Shown: positions 1 to 11,403 of the stretch, piece by piece
Position numbering within the stretch: position 1 is the stretch's first letter
How the letters are laid out: every line of letters begins with the position of its first letter
Assembly (NCBI GenBank): GCA_011390245.1
Contig: JAABSR010000006.1
Span: 1-32,495 of the forward strand
Direction of reading: 5' to 3'
Origin: Campylobacterales bacterium
Lineage (GTDB): Bacteria; Campylobacterota; Campylobacteria; Campylobacterales; JAABSR01
Length of the DNA stretch: 32,495 nucleotides
Position numbers and translations under genes: made by a program
The notes under the pieces: model-generated
Told to the model about the DNA's origin: nothing
Seen by the model: only the letters and a program-made list of their open reading frames with translations
Databases searched by the model: none

Positions 1-16
1 CATGCCAATATATGTA

Positions 17-1603
17 CTATAAAATTGCGTAAGCTATATCTAGACATGCATTTATAGATTTTAGTTCAGCTAGCGTCTCTTTTGTAGCTTCATCATCTAT
101 AATTATTATAGCTAGGGCATGCCCATGTTTGTCTCTACCAAGCCTAAAATCAGATATATTGATAGAGTGCTTTGATAGTATTGTGCCAATTTCACCTATG
201 ACACCTGGGACATCAGTATTGTGAAAAAGTATCATTTTACCTTTTGGTTCTATATCTAATCCAAATCCATTTATATCTACAACTCTTTGTACATTTTCAT
301 CAAAAACAGTTCCACTTATTTTAAAAGTATTTTTATCTGTTGCTACTTTGACTGTTACTCTATTTTTGTACCCACTCTGATTTGGTGATTCTATGCTCTC
401 TATTTTTACGCCTCTCTCACTTGCAATATAGGTAGCATTTACATAATTTATATTCTCTCCTACTGATGCTCTAAGTGCCCCAACTAGAGCAAAAGTTAAA
501 AGAGAGTCTTTGTAGTTTGATATCTCTCCCTCTGTTATGACTTTTATGCTTGATATTGAACCTCTGTTTGCTTGAGCACCCAAAAAAGCTATCTTTTGTG
601 TTAGCTCAAGATAAGGTTTTACCATTGGAGGTATTTCGCTCTCTTTGATAGGTAGGTTTAGAGCGTTTGGAAAGCTCACTCCTCTAGCAGATAACATCGC
701 TTGTTCAGCTGCTTGTATTGCTATTTTTTCTTGAGATTCTAAGGTATTTGCCCCTAAGTGCGGAGTAACATAGATATTATCTAAATCTAGAAGTCTATTT
801 TGAGTTGCTGGCTCTTTTGTGAAGACATCTATTCCAGCAGCTCTTATCTTTTTTGACTTCAATCCCTCATATAGTGCATCTTCATTATAGAGACCGCCTC
901 TAGCACAATTTATCAAGATAACACCATCTCTTAGTTTTGAGACCTCCTCTTTATCAATCATATTGATAGTCTCTTTGTTTTTTGGCGTGTGAATCGTGAT
1001 AATGTCACACCTTAAAATCTCATCGAAATTCTTTGTATATGTGACATTTAGATCAGTAGCTTTTGCTGGATTGATGTATGGGTCATAAGTGATTACATCC
1101 ATCTCAAAAGCTTTTGCTCTTATACCAACGCGACTTCCTATATTTCCAAATCCAATGATTCCAAGCTTTTTATTTTTTAGCTCTGTACCATACCAGTTTT
1201 CTCTTTTCCAGATTTTATCATTTTTGAGTTCGCTGTGTGCATCAGGAAAAGATCTTACGCTATTTAATATATGTGCCATAGTTAGTTCAACTGCTGCTAT
1301 TGTATTTGCTGTAGGGACATTCATAGCTACTATCCCTCTTTTGCTACACGCATCAATATCTACATTATCTATGCCAACACCAGCCCTAACAATAGCCTTT
1401 AAATTTTTAGCAGCTTTTACAAAAGACTCATTTATCTCAGTAGAGCTTCTAGTTATAGCAACATCCGCATCTTTTATGACCTCTAGAAGTTTATCTTTAG
1501 GCAAAGTATCTACATTTACCACTGTAATATCACTCTCTTTGGCTAAAAGCTCAACACCCTTTTGGTGAATATGATCACAGATCATTATAGTATATTTACT
1601 CAT
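17..1603 (-). CDS. serA: D-3-phosphoglycerate dehydrogenase (528 aa)
   Basis: Full-length ORF; NAD-binding motif LGIIGFGNIGSRVGIRAKAF, catalytic-domain DVFTKEPA and TPHLGANTLESQ motifs, C-terminal ACT-like domain. Confidence 0.96.
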   Translation of the reverse strand: MSKYTIMICDHIHQKGVELLAKESDITVVNVDTLPKDKLLEVIKDADVAITRSSTEINESFVKAAKNLKAIVRAGVGIDNVDIDACSKRGIVAMNVPTANTIAAVELTMAHILNSVRSFPDAHSELKNDKIWKRENWYGTELKNKKLGIIGFGNIGSRVGIRAKAFEMDVITYDPYINPAKATDLNVTYTKNFDEILRCDIITIHTPKNKETINMIDKEEVSKLRDGVILINCARGGLYNEDALYEGLKSKKIRAAGIDVFTKEPATQNRLLDLDNIYVTPHLGANTLESQEKIAIQAAEQAMLSARGVSFPNALNLPIKESEIPPMVKPYLELTQKIAFLGAQANRGSISSIKVITEGEISNYKDSLLTFALVGALRASVGENINYVNATYIASERGVKIESIESPNQSGYKNRVTVKVATDKNTFKISGTVFDENVQRVVDINGFGLDIEPKGKMILFHNTDVPGVIGEIGTILSKHSINISDFRLGRDKHGHALAIIIIDDEATKETLAELKSINACLDIAYAIL

Positions 1604-1619
1604 TTTTCCTCTTTGTAGA

Positions 1620-2108
1620 TTAGTTTATTTCTTTTATAGTATAGTCTATCTTGTACTTTTTAATCTCTTTTAAGGCATCATTTAAGAGATCTCTGTTTGA
1701 TTCTGAGATTGCTATTTTAATAAGTCCATCAACCTTATAATAAGAGTAGAGAATATTTTTTGATTTTAGCACTTGATTTATGCAAAAAAACTTATAAGAA
1801 TCTAGATTTTCTACATCAATTCTGTAGTGCTTATAGTCTCTATTTTTCATTGCATCTTGATAGTCAAGTCTTATATCAAGCTCAGTTGCTGCATAAGAGT
1901 ACTCTTTTTGCTCTCTTTTTACAATGCCCTCTATCCAGATGTACTCTTTTGGTTTTATCTCTTCTACTTCTTTATCTCTTATAGATTCCAAAGCTATGGT
2001 CTCTGGCGATATTATAGATCTGAAATCATTCACAAGATAGATTGTCATAGAGACAATAGATAGAATAAAAATGGCAAAAACTGCTAAAATAGAGTATTTT
2101 TTTAGCAT
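1620..2108 (-). CDS. Small protein with N-terminal membrane anchor, unknown function (162 aa)
   Basis: ORF co-directional between rpsA and serA; N-terminal hydrophobic segment YSILAVFAIFILSIVSMTIYLV; conserved position between rpsA and serA in Campylobacter as recalled. Confidence 0.85.
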   Translation of the reverse strand: MLKKYSILAVFAIFILSIVSMTIYLVNDFRSIISPETIALESIRDKEVEEIKPKEYIWIEGIVKREQKEYSYAATELDIRLDYQDAMKNRDYKHYRIDVENLDSYKFFCINQVLKSKNILYSYYKVDGLIKIAISESNRDLLNDALKEIKKYKIDYTIKEIN

Positions 2109-2125
2109 TAAAGATGCTTAATATT

Positions 2126-3796
2126 TTAGATTTGATCTTTTATAATATCACCTAGTGTCATCTTATCACTATCGTTATTGCCATTAAACTCTTTCATATC
2201 CTCTTTCTCTTTTTTCCTCTCCAGTCTTTTTATAGAGGCTCTTATCCTATTATTTCTTGCATCTATTGCACTAAGTACTGCCTCTATCTCATCTCCACTT
2301 TTTAGTTCCTCTTTTTTTAGAGGTGCTAAATCTTCATTTCTAATAAGGGCATCTACATCATCTTCTAAATTTATAAAAACTCCAAACTCTTTGATATCTC
2401 TAATAGTTCCATTGACGATATCATCTATTTTGTGTTTTTTGCCATACTCTTCAGCAGGGCTTTGTATTAGAGATTTTCTAGTTAGAGACACTCTCTCTTT
2501 ATCTCTATCAATTTTTCCAATTTCAACTTCAACTTTATCACCTCTTTTGAAGACCTCTTTGCATTTTTCGTTTTTACCCCAAAATGCATCTTCATTGTGC
2601 AATAGACCATCAATTGTACCAATTCTAATAAAAGCTCCAAAGTCAGTTAAACTAACTACCTCTCCCTCAATCTTATCGCCCTCTTTGAAATCAGAAAGGA
2701 ATTGATCAAAAGGTTTTGGTTGCATTTTTTTAAGAGAGACTCTAAGTTTTCTATCTTTCCCATCAATCTCTATAACTTCAACATGGATCTTTTTTCCAAT
2801 CTCTAGATATTCACTAGGATGTTTTATGTTTTTATCCCAAGATATCTCAGATATATGCAAAAAGCCTTCAATGTCATTTCCCAAATCTACAAAAGCTCCA
2901 TAAGGCTCTAGATTTGATACCATAACCTCTATAGTATCTCCAGTTTCTAGCTCCTCTTTTATCTCATTCCATGGGTCTTCCATAGTCGCTTTTATAGATA
3001 AAGAGAGTCTTCTTTTGTTCTCATCATAGTTTAATATTTTTACATGTACTACATCATCAATCTGAAAGTGTTTTGAAGGATTTATAGGCCCTTTGTAGCT
3101 TATCTCTGTATAGTGTACTAGCCCCTCTACACCATCAATATCAATAAACATACCAAAGCTAGTTATCTTTTTGACTTTACCAACAAGAGGCTCCTCTTTT
3201 TTTAAAAGCTCCTCTATCTTATCTTTTTTCTCTTTCCACTCTATTTCAAACCATCTTTTTCTAGAGATAATAATTGAATCATCCTCTTTTTTTACATTGA
3301 TGATACAAGCTGTTATGTTCTTTCCTATTGGCTTGCTATCCTCTTTGATAGAAGAGAGATATTTTGGCATAAAAAACTCATTGCCTTCAGATTCGACAAT
3401 ATAGCCACCTTTGTTTTTCTTGACTACTTTACCCTCTACTACTTTATCAGTATAATCTTCACCCAAAGATTCTATAAACTTTTGCACCTTCTCTTTTTTG
3501 AGTGCTTTTTGATGGGAGATAACTGGTCTTTCGTTTCTAAAACCAGTGAGTATGATACTTATTTTATCCCCACTATTGTGAGTTAGCTCACCACTTTCAT
3601 CTGTTATCTCAGATATATTGATTCTTCCCTCTACCTTTTCACCTACATCAACCAATACAGAATCCTCACTAATACTTATAATAGTACCAGTTGTTACTGT
3701 TTGACTCTTGGTGTCATTAAAAGACTCTTCAAGCATGGAGGCAAACTCCTCTTGGCTTAAATTATCCTCATCTTTTTGTTGATTATAATCAGACAT
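2126..3796 (-). CDS. rpsA: 30S ribosomal protein S1 (556 aa, multiple S1 domains)
   Basis: Repeated S1 RNA-binding motifs (e.g. GKVKKITSFGMFIDIDGVEGLVHYTEISY, VSNLEPYGAFVDLGNDIEGFLHISEISW, VVSLTDFGAFIRIGTIDGLLHNED). Confidence 0.96.
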   Translation of the reverse strand: MSDYNQQKDEDNLSQEEFASMLEESFNDTKSQTVTTGTIISISEDSVLVDVGEKVEGRINISEITDESGELTHNSGDKISIILTGFRNERPVISHQKALKKEKVQKFIESLGEDYTDKVVEGKVVKKNKGGYIVESEGNEFFMPKYLSSIKEDSKPIGKNITACIINVKKEDDSIIISRKRWFEIEWKEKKDKIEELLKKEEPLVGKVKKITSFGMFIDIDGVEGLVHYTEISYKGPINPSKHFQIDDVVHVKILNYDENKRRLSLSIKATMEDPWNEIKEELETGDTIEVMVSNLEPYGAFVDLGNDIEGFLHISEISWDKNIKHPSEYLEIGKKIHVEVIEIDGKDRKLRVSLKKMQPKPFDQFLSDFKEGDKIEGEVVSLTDFGAFIRIGTIDGLLHNEDAFWGKNEKCKEVFKRGDKVEVEIGKIDRDKERVSLTRKSLIQSPAEEYGKKHKIDDIVNGTIRDIKEFGVFINLEDDVDALIRNEDLAPLKKEELKSGDEIEAVLSAIDARNNRIRASIKRLERKKEKEDMKEFNGNNDSDKMTLGDIIKDQI

Positions 3797-3837
3797 CTTT
3801 ACCCTTTACCCTTCTTTAAATTTCAGAATTAGCACTT

Positions 3838-3843
3838 CTTATA
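3838..3843 (-). promoter_or_regulatory. Possible -10 element upstream of rpsA (TATAAG on minus strand)
   Basis: TATAAG on the minus strand in the 70-bp ispH-rpsA gap; no clear -35, which is usual for Campylobacterota. Confidence 0.3.
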
Positions 3844-3866
3844 GAGATAATAATAACATATTGTAC

Positions 3867-4691
3867 TCAATAATCACTAATTTTTGCAACCACCTTATCT
3901 ATAATCCATTTAGGAGTTGAAGCACCAGCACTAACTCCACATCTTTTTTTGCCCTCAAACCATGAACTCTCTATCTCATTTTCATCTTCAATAAGGTAGC
4001 TTTGAGCACAATTGTTCTTGCATATTCTTAGAAGCTGTTTCGTGTTGGATGAGTTTTTACCACCTACTATTATCATAATATCAGATTTTTTAGAAAGCTC
4101 ATGTGCTGCCTCTTGATTCTCAAAAGTAGCATTGCATATTGTGTTAAAGACTCTAACTTCACTAAATTTTGAGATAAGATATGATGCTATCTCTAAAAAA
4201 TTCTCTATTTTTCTTGTAGTTTGAGATACTAGGGCTATTTTTTGGCCCAACTTTAACTCAGAAAGTTCCTCTATGCTTAAGATAACTATAGGCTTGTTAT
4301 GTGAATAGCTCATAACACCTTTTACTTCAGGATGCTCTTTGTCTCCAAAAATAACAACCCTATATCCCTCTTTGCTCATCTCTTCACAAATCATTTGTGG
4401 TTTTGTCACAAAAGGACAAGTAGCATCTATAATGTTTGCATCTTTATTTTGTAGATTTTGTAGATCACTTTTTTGAATGCCATGAGTTCTTATGATAATT
4501 GGCTTATTTGTATCTAGGTGGTCAAAACTCTCCACAGTTGAGACAGAAAAATCCCTACTTAATCTATCTATCTCTTTTTGATTATGTATAAGAGGTCCAA
4601 AAGTTTGTGCATCTCCGCACTTCTCCGCAATAGAGATAGCCCTTTTTACCCCAAAACAGAAACCATATTTTCTAGCAAGTTCTACTTGCAT
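3867..4691 (-). CDS. ispH: 4-hydroxy-3-methylbut-2-enyl diphosphate reductase (274 aa)
   Basis: YGFCFGVKRAI N-terminus, IRTHGI, DATCPFV, and C-terminal GVSAGASTP motifs of IspH/LytB. Confidence 0.96.
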   Translation of the reverse strand: MQVELARKYGFCFGVKRAISIAEKCGDAQTFGPLIHNQKEIDRLSRDFSVSTVESFDHLDTNKPIIIRTHGIQKSDLQNLQNKDANIIDATCPFVTKPQMICEEMSKEGYRVVIFGDKEHPEVKGVMSYSHNKPIVILSIEELSELKLGQKIALVSQTTRKIENFLEIASYLISKFSEVRVFNTICNATFENQEAAHELSKKSDIMIIVGGKNSSNTKQLLRICKNNCAQSYLIEDENEIESSWFEGKKRCGVSAGASTPKWIIDKVVAKISDY

Positions 4692-4704
4692 CTAAAAATA
4701 CTCA

Positions 4705-5991
4705 TCAATCTATAGTCTCAACCTCTGTTATCTCTTTTAAAATCTCTAAAAAATTTGGAAAAGATGTATTGATACACTCAATATCATTGATATTCATACC
4801 TACTTTTATGCCTGCTATCGCAAAAGACATAGCAACTCTATGGTCTCCAAAGCTCTCAATTGTGGCACTTTTTACTTCACCACCTACTATCTCAAAACCA
4901 TCATCTAGCTCTTTTACATCAACTCCACATTTTATTAAATTTGAAACACTGCTTTTTATCCTATCACTCTCTTTTACTCTAAGCTCTGATGCATTTTTTA
5001 CTACAGATTTTCCTTTGGCAAAAGACATGGCTATAGCTAAAGCTGGAATCTCATCAATTAGCCATGATAAATTTTCAGAGACTTCAACACCTATTAGATT
5101 TGAGCTCTCTACTACTATATCACCAACTCTTTCATAGTTGCTCTCTTTTTCTATAAACTCTATTTTTGCACCCATCTTTTCCAGTATTTTAAAAGCTTCG
5201 ATTCTTGTTTTGTTTAGTAATATATTTTCTAATACAACTTTTGAATTTTCAGAAATAGCAGCAGCAACTGCAAAAAAGAAAGCACTTGAGGGGTCACTTG
5301 GTACTTTTATATTTAGAGGTTTTAGAGGTTTGTTTAAAGGTGATATAGTACATCTATTATTGTCAGTCTCAATAATAGCTCCCATGCCCTTTAGCATATT
5401 CTCACTATGATCTCTGCTTAGTTCAGGTTCAGTATATATACTTTTCCCTTCGCAATTTAGAGCAGCTAAAATAAGTGCACTTTTTACTTGTGCAGAAGAT
5501 ATTTTGCTCTCATAGTCAAAAGATTTAAGTCTTTTTCCTCTTATAGATATTGGTGCTTTATTTCCGCCATCTCTTCCATCAATTTGTGCACCTATTTCTC
5601 TTAGAGGATTGGCAACTCTTGCCATTGGTCTATTATTTAGATAGCTATCTCCACTTAGGATAAAAAATCCATCTTGAGATGCTAGAAATCCCATATAGAG
5701 TCTTATTGCTGTCCCAGCATTACCACAATATAGTGGTACATTTGGCTCACAAATCTTTTCTGGTGGTGTGATAATAGTTAGGTTCCCTTTCTTCTCAACC
5801 TTTGCACCTAGATATTTTGCTATCTCCAATGAGTTTAGAGTATCTTCAGCCTCTAAAAAATTCTCTATTTTTGATATCTCTTTAGAAAGAAGAGAAAAAA
5901 TTGCACACCTATGTGAAATAGACTTATCAGAGGCTATGTTTTTAACCTTCAAATCAAAAGGTTTAGCTATTTTTACATTTAGGGATTTCAT
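4705..5991 (-). CDS. aroA: 3-phosphoshikimate 1-carboxyvinyltransferase (EPSP synthase, 428 aa)
   Basis: [58 protein letters not shown] and DHRVAMSFA motifs. Confidence 0.96.
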   Translation of the reverse strand: MKSLNVKIAKPFDLKVKNIASDKSISHRCAIFSLLSKEISKIENFLEAEDTLNSLEIAKYLGAKVEKKGNLTIITPPEKICEPNVPLYCGNAGTAIRLYMGFLASQDGFFILSGDSYLNNRPMARVANPLREIGAQIDGRDGGNKAPISIRGKRLKSFDYESKISSAQVKSALILAALNCEGKSIYTEPELSRDHSENMLKGMGAIIETDNNRCTISPLNKPLKPLNIKVPSDPSSAFFFAVAAAISENSKVVLENILLNKTRIEAFKILEKMGAKIEFIEKESNYERVGDIVVESSNLIGVEVSENLSWLIDEIPALAIAMSFAKGKSVVKNASELRVKESDRIKSSVSNLIKCGVDVKELDDGFEIVGGEVKSATIESFGDHRVAMSFAIAGIKVGMNINDIECINTSFPNFLEILKEITEVETID

Positions 5992-8345
5992 CTTAGACTC
6001 GCTTCAAAATTATCTTCTAAAAGTTTTAGAATTTTATCTGTCATATCGTTTATGCTATTTTCTTCTAGAGTTCTATCTAGAGATTGCATATTAAACCTAA
6101 TAGTAAGTGAGATTTTTTCCCCTAGCTCTTTTGTGGTAAAAGTATCTAGTGGATAGAAACTATTTATCTCGGAGATATTTAATGAGTTTATAGCTCTCCT
6201 TATCTCTGAAAACTTGATATCTTTTGAGATGACAACACTCAAATCTCTCTGCAATGGTTGATATTTAGAGAATACAGATGCTTTTTTTATTCCATAAGGG
6301 ATTTTTTCAAAATCTATTTCACATATAAATGTATCAAAAATATCGAGCTCATTTTGTATATTTGGATGCAACTTATAGACCAATCCTATATTTTCCCCAT
6401 TAAGGATTAGCTCTCCAGCTTGATATGGATGGGCTATTTTTGGAGGATTTTTTAGAGTTGCAATCTCAAAATCACCTATGATTGAAGATATTTTCTCACA
6501 AAACTCAAAAAATGTTATCTCTTTTACTTTTCCACCATTTAGGAGATTCTCCTCCTCTTTTTGTCCGCTAAAAATATAGGCTAAGCTCTCTTTTTCTTCT
6601 CTGTTTGTGTCATAAACTGAACCTATTTCAAAAAAAGCACACCTCTTTTTGCCCAAATTTTTGTTTCTCTCAACACTCACTATGAGATTAAGAGCCAAAT
6701 TTCTTCTAAGTGTGTTTAGCTCATTAGTAATAGGGTTTAGAATCTCTAGATTTTTATCTATAGGTTCTATGCCATATTTTTCCATCTTCTCTCTGTGGTC
6801 AAAAAGATAGTGTATAGTCTCGCTAAAACCTACTGCACTTGAGCGATACCTAAGCTCTCTTTTTTTGAAAAAGTTCTCCATGGTTTTATTGGATTTTTTG
6901 CACTCATGCATGCAGAGAGGTTCAGATTTTATATTATCAATCCCAATAATTCTCACAATCTCCTCTGTGACATCTTGAATATTTTCAATATCATGTCTAA
7001 AAGGTGGCGGAGTTATAGCAATAAACTGTTCATCAGGAGAGACATCTACTCTGAAGCTTAAATTTTTTAAAATAGTCACTATTTGAGATTTTTGAATTTT
7101 ATGACCTATAATATTTGATATTGTCTCTACATCAATAGATAGTGGAGTTGCTTTGTAGTTTTGTGTTATCTCATGAGTGCCAGAGTATATTACGCTTTCT
7201 TTGCTATATGTTCCTATAAATTTACACAAAAGATCGATACCATCAACTAGCTTTGGATTTGAACCTCTAGAAGATCTATAGAAGCTTTTATGGTCTTTTT
7301 TTAGCTCTTTTCCCATAACTTTTTTTGAGACGATATCAGGAGGTATGTAGCTTGCTTCAATGATAAAAGTTCCACTATTTTTAGAATCTTCTAAGTTATT
7401 AGTGTGATTTACACCTACTACTGATAATTTTTCATCACAATAGACAGAATCTAAAAGATCTTTATCTCTTTTTATTGTTAGAAGTGGCTTGAAATCTTCG
7501 CTTTTGCCCTCTACTAAAATATCATAATCATAAGACTTCATAGCTACACCAGTGATAAATGTACAATACTCAAGTAGTGAATCTAGCTCATTTTTTTCCA
7601 AAGAATCGCTATATGCTAATCTTAGCTTATATTTTAGTGGCAACTTAAAATCATTTAGCTTGACAACTTTATATAACATAGATGAGTCTGATTTACCCTC
7701 ATAAGAGACCTGTATTAACCTACCAATTCCTAAAACATTATCCTCATCTTCTAGCTTTTCACCAGATTTTAATGAGATGTCAAAAGATGCAGATAGTTCT
7801 CTTGCAATACCTTGTATATTTAGACAATCGCCTCTATTTGGAGTGAGATCTATCTCAAAAATATAGTCATCAAAAAAGGCTATTTCGCTTAGTTCTTGAC
7901 CAATTTCAAAAGTGCCAATACTCTCATCAATATGCATAATTCCATCATCTATTTTTGGCAAACCTATTTCAGTGGAAGAGCATATCATACCCTCACTCTC
8001 AACACCTCTTAGCTCGCTTCTTTTTATCTCTAACCTCTTCTCATTTTCTCCTAAAATCGTTCCTATTTTTGCTACAGGGACGAAAATACCCTCTCTTACA
8101 TTTTTGGCACCACAGACTATGTTTAGGACTTTTGATTTTATATCTACCTTGCAGATTGAGAGTTTGTCAGCATCAGGGTGCTTTTTGCACTCTAGAACTT
8201 TTCCAATAACCACACCTTTTGGCACGCTATATTTTTGGAGCGAATCTACCTCTAAACCAATACTATTTAGCTTTTTATATATATCTTGAGTTGAAATTTT
8301 ATCAATATCAACATATTCATTTATCAAACCTCTAGAAAAAATCAT
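5988..8345 (-). CDS. pheT: Phenylalanine--tRNA ligase beta subunit (785 aa)
   Basis: tRNA-binding (EMAP-like) N-terminal domain [45 protein letters not shown]-terminal FDX-ACB domain; 4-nt overlaps with aroA and pheS. Confidence 0.96.
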   Translation of the reverse strand: MIFSRGLINEYVDIDKISTQDIYKKLNSIGLEVDSLQKYSVPKGVVIGKVLECKKHPDADKLSICKVDIKSKVLNIVCGAKNVREGIFVPVAKIGTILGENEKRLEIKRSELRGVESEGMICSSTEIGLPKIDDGIMHIDESIGTFEIGQELSEIAFFDDYIFEIDLTPNRGDCLNIQGIARELSASFDISLKSGEKLEDEDNVLGIGRLIQVSYEGKSDSSMLYKVVKLNDFKLPLKYKLRLAYSDSLEKNELDSLLEYCTFITGVAMKSYDYDILVEGKSEDFKPLLTIKRDKDLLDSVYCDEKLSVVGVNHTNNLEDSKNSGTFIIEASYIPPDIVSKKVMGKELKKDHKSFYRSSRGSNPKLVDGIDLLCKFIGTYSKESVIYSGTHEITQNYKATPLSIDVETISNIIGHKIQKSQIVTILKNLSFRVDVSPDEQFIAITPPPFRHDIENIQDVTEEIVRIIGIDNIKSEPLCMHECKKSNKTMENFFKKRELRYRSSAVGFSETIHYLFDHREKMEKYGIEPIDKNLEILNPITNELNTLRRNLALNLIVSVERNKNLGKKRCAFFEIGSVYDTNREEKESLAYIFSGQKEEENLLNGGKVKEITFFEFCEKISSIIGDFEIATLKNPPKIAHPYQAGELILNGENIGLVYKLHPNIQNELDIFDTFICEIDFEKIPYGIKKASVFSKYQPLQRDLSVVISKDIKFSEIRRAINSLNISEINSFYPLDTFTTKELGEKISLTIRFNMQSLDRTLEENSINDMTDKILKLLEDNFEASLR

Positions 8346-9343
8346 CTAAACTGCTCCAACATTCTTGTATCTGTTTCAAAAAAAGATCTCAAATCGTTCA
8401 CATTGTGGATAAGCATCGCAAATCTCTCAACGCCTAAACCAAAAGCGTATCCACTAACATTTTTGTAGCCTACTGCATCAAATACATTTTTGTCCACTAT
8501 GCCACATCCAAGAACTTCAAGCCAACCTGTCTTTTTGCAGACCCTACAACCGCTTCCCTTGCAGAAAATACAGCTTATATCAACCTCTGCACTAGGCTCT
8601 GTAAATGGGAAAAAACTTGTTCTAAATCTCACATCAACTTCGCCAAACATATATGTCAAAAAATCCTCTAAAATATATTTTAGATTTGAAAAAGATACTT
8701 TGCCTATCTCATCTACCACCAAGCCCTCTACCTGATGAAACATTGGAGTATGTGTCAAATCGTAATCCCTTCTAAATACAGCACCAGGTGAGATAATCCT
8801 AATAGGAGGTTTGGAGTTTTTCATAGTCCTAATCTGAACTGGAGAAGTGTGAGTTCTTAGGAGTTTGCCATCTTTGAAGTAGAATGTATCTTGCATATCT
8901 CTTGCAGGATGGTGAGGTTGTATATTCAAGGCTTCAAAATTGTGAAACTCATCCTCTACCAAAGGACCACTCTCTACGCCAAAATTTAGAGATATGAAGT
9001 ACTCTATGATTCTATCCATAGTTGCATTTACTGGGTGGATTGCACCTTTGCTTGTAAGAGGTGAAAATAGAGTAACATCTATCTCCTCTCTTAGAAGTCT
9101 CTCCTGAAGCTCTTTTGTTTTTAAAATCTCAGTTTTGAGATAGAGTTCATTGGTGTATCTCTCCTTTAGCTCATTTAGCTCTTTTGCCCTAACTTTTTTC
9201 TCTTCACCTGCTAAATCTTTTAATTTGGAAAACTCTTGAGTAAGAGAGCCTTTTTTTCCAAAAACTTTAACTCTTAGCTCCTCAGCTTCTACGGAGGTTT
9301 TTAAACACTCAATCTCTTTGGAAATATCGCCTATCAAAATCAC
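8342..9343 (-). CDS. pheS: Phenylalanine--tRNA ligase alpha subunit (333 aa)
   Basis: Class II motifs [56 protein letters not shown]. Confidence 0.97.
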   Translation of the reverse strand: MILIGDISKEIECLKTSVEAEELRVKVFGKKGSLTQEFSKLKDLAGEEKKVRAKELNELKERYTNELYLKTEILKTKELQERLLREEIDVTLFSPLTSKGAIHPVNATMDRIIEYFISLNFGVESGPLVEDEFHNFEALNIQPHHPARDMQDTFYFKDGKLLRTHTSPVQIRTMKNSKPPIRIISPGAVFRRDYDLTHTPMFHQVEGLVVDEIGKVSFSNLKYILEDFLTYMFGEVDVRFRTSFFPFTEPSAEVDISCIFCKGSGCRVCKKTGWLEVLGCGIVDKNVFDAVGYKNVSGYAFGLGVERFAMLIHNVNDLRSFFETDTRMLEQFR

Positions 9344-9390
9344 CCCTCTTGAAAAATGTTTGAGATGTTATTCTATTTTTCATTACAATT

Positions 9391-9400
9391 AGATAATATA
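9391..9400 (+). promoter_or_regulatory. Possible -10 region for the HIT-protein gene
   Basis: AGATAATATA in the 91-bp divergent gap between pheS and the HIT gene; AAGGAG RBS at about 9421-9426. Confidence 0.35.
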
Positions 9401-9434
9401 CCATTTAAAGAGATTTAAACAAGGAGCTTGAGAG

Positions 9435-9797
9435 ATGAATATATTTGAAAAGATTGTAGCTGGTGAACTACCATGCAATAAAGTACATGAAAATGAGAAT
9501 TTTTTGGCATTCCACGACATAAACCCAAAGGCACCAATACATGTCATAGCAATACCAAAGAGGTGCTACAAATCTTTTCATGAGGTAGATGAAGAGATTA
9601 TGGTTGGTATGACTAAATTTATAAAAGAGGTTGCTAAAAAATTAGGACTAGATGAGAATGGGTACAGGTTGATTACAAATATTGGCTATGATGGTGGTCA
9701 AGAGGTTCCTCATCTACATTTTCATATATTGGGTGGAACTAGACTAAGATGGATTGACCTAAGAGAGAACGAAGATGAAGCTAAAAGAAGCCTTTAA
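9435..9797 (+). CDS. HIT (histidine triad) family protein (120 aa)
   Basis: N-terminal IFEKIVAGELPCNKVHENE and the HLHFHILGG histidine triad; AAGGAG upstream. Confidence 0.95.
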   Translation: MNIFEKIVAGELPCNKVHENENFLAFHDINPKAPIHVIAIPKRCYKSFHEVDEEIMVGMTKFIKEVAKKLGLDENGYRLITNIGYDGGQEVPHLHFHILGGTRLRWIDLRENEDEAKRSL

Positions 9798-9820
9798 TAA
9801 GCTTTTTTCTTAGCTCTTGA

Positions 9821-9826
9821 TATAAT
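9821..9826 (+). promoter_or_regulatory. Consensus -10 (TATAAT) upstream of aroQ
   Basis: CTTGATATAATCACA in the HIT-aroQ gap, about 50 nt before the GTG start. Confidence 0.5.
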
Positions 9827-9876
9827 CACAGCCTTATTAAAATAATAAAACATAAAACATAACACAAAGGATATTC

Positions 9877-10377
9877 GTGAAAATTGTAGTGATACAAGGT
9901 CCAAATCTAAACATGTTGGGCGTTAGAGAGCAAAATATTTATGGAAATATGAAGCTAGAGCAGATTCATCAAAACATGAAAGGCTTCGCAGAACAAAATG
10001 GCTTAGAGATTGAGTTTTTTCAAAGCAACCTAGAGGGTGAGATCGTGGATAGAATCCAAGAGTGTTTGGGTGAAGCAGATGGGATGATTATAAATCCAGC
10101 AGCTCTAACTCACAACTCAATATCAATAAGAGATGCAATATCAGCAGTATCTTTGCCAACAATAGAGGTACATCTCACAAATATACATGCAAGAGAAGAG
10201 TTTAGACAAAAATCCCTAACAGCAGGTGTTTGTGCAGGTGTTATAGCTGGTTTTGGTCCTTTTGGATATCACATGGCGATGATTGCTATTATGCAGATTT
10301 TAAATGAGGTTAAAGCTTTAAAAGAGCAACAAAAAGCTAGAGAAGAAGCAATAAAAGCTGAGGCTAACCAAGAGTAG
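9877..10377 (+). CDS. aroQ: 3-dehydroquinate dehydratase, type II (166 aa)
   Basis: [65 protein letters not shown] motifs; GTG start with AAAGGA upstream. Confidence 0.97.
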   Translation: MKIVVIQGPNLNMLGVREQNIYGNMKLEQIHQNMKGFAEQNGLEIEFFQSNLEGEIVDRIQECLGEADGMIINPAALTHNSISIRDAISAVSLPTIEVHLTNIHAREEFRQKSLTAGVCAGVIAGFGPFGYHMAMIAIMQILNEVKALKEQQKAREEAIKAEANQE

Positions 10378-10380
10378 ATA

Positions 10381-11403
10381 GTGAACTATATCTACAAAGA
10401 TGAGAACGCACTCTATTTTGAGTGTGGCTACTCATGTGATAACGCATTTTTACTATCTTTGGGTAGCGAGAAGATTTTTATAACAGATGGCAGATACACT
10501 ACTGAGGCAAAAGAGCAAGCAAAAGGTGTGAGCGTAGTAGAGGCAAATGATATCTCAAAAAAAGCTAGAGAGATTCTAAGAGCTTCAAAAATTAAAAAAA
10601 TAGCCTACAATCCTCTTGAGTTTAGCTCTAGAGATATCGATGTTTTCAAAAGTAAGCTAAGAGATATCTATCTATACCCAGTGCCAAATCTTTCACAAAA
10701 AAAGAGATGCATAAAGAGCGAATCTGAGATAGCTCTTATCAAAAAATCTGTAGAGCTAAATGCAAAAGCCTTTTTGGAGTTTGCGAACTTTATAGGTGAG
10801 AATGGCATGGGTATGAGTGAAAAGAGACTCTATTTTGAAGCTAAGAGAATCCTGAGTGATTTTGGAGAGTATGAGCTAAGTTTTGATCCAATAGTTGGAA
10901 TAAATGCAAATGCCGCAAAACCTCATGCGATTCCTTCTCAAGTGAAACTAAAATCTAGAGATATTTTGCTTTTTGATGCAGGAATCAAATATAGAAGATA
11001 TTGTAGTGATAGAACTAGAACAGCAGTTGTTGGTGATAAATTTAGCTTCAAAAAAGAGCAGAACTTAAGTGATAAAGAGATGCAAAAAATCTATGATACA
11101 GTCAGAAAAGCTCAAGAGCAAGCTATAGAAAAAGCTAGGGCTGGTATGAGGGCTAAAGATATAGATAGAGTAGCTAGAGAGGTGATAGAAAAAGAGGGTT
11201 ATGGGAAATATTTTGTCCACTCTTTGGGTCATGGTGTTGGTTTAGATATACATGAACTACCTCGCATTACAAAAAATTCAGATGAGACTATAGAGGATGG
11301 CATGGTTTTTACAATAGAGCCAGGAATCTACATAGCAGATAGATTTGGTGTCCGTATTGAGGATGTGGTTGTTATCAAAGAGGGTAGGGCTGAGGTCTTG
11401 TGA
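10381..11403 (+). CDS. M24 family metallopeptidase (Xaa-Pro aminopeptidase-like, 340 aa)
   Basis: Creatinase-type N-terminal domain and the metal-binding series FDAGIKYRRYCSDRTRT, HSLGHGVGLDIHELP, FTIEPGIYI, GVRIEDVVVI; GTG start. Confidence 0.94.
   Translation: MNYIYKDENALYFECGYSCDNAFLLSLGSEKIFITDGRYTTEAKEQAKGVSVVEANDISKKAREILRASKIKKIAYNPLEFSSRDIDVFKSKLRDIYLYPVPNLSQKKRCIKSESEIALIKKSVELNAKAFLEFANFIGENGMGMSEKRLYFEAKRILSDFGEYELSFDPIVGINANAAKPHAIPSQVKLKSRDILLFDAGIKYRRYCSDRTRTAVVGDKFSFKKEQNLSDKEMQKIYDTVRKAQEQAIEKARAGMRAKDIDRVAREVIEKEGYGKYFVHSLGHGVGLDIHELPRITKNSDETIEDGMVFTIEPGIYIADRFGVRIEDVVVIKEGRAEVL

Noticed and set aside
1089-1568. ORF antisense to serA (159 aa)
   Set aside because: Low-complexity Ser/Leu/Phe-rich translation opposite a solid serA; typical shadow ORF.
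2178-2705. ORF antisense to rpsA (175 aa)
   Set aside because: Mirror of an acidic/lysine-rich gene; Ser/Phe/Leu-rich shadow ORF with no domain motifs.
4769-8289. Several plus-strand ORFs within aroA and pheT (e.g. 4769-5137, 5138-5410, 5768-6094, 7912-8289)
   Set aside because: Fully inside confident coding regions on the other strand; no RBS or recognizable family.
9797-9810. Rho-independent terminator after the HIT gene (AAGAAGC...GCTTTTTTC)
   Set aside because: Only a short imperfect stem; not strong enough to call.
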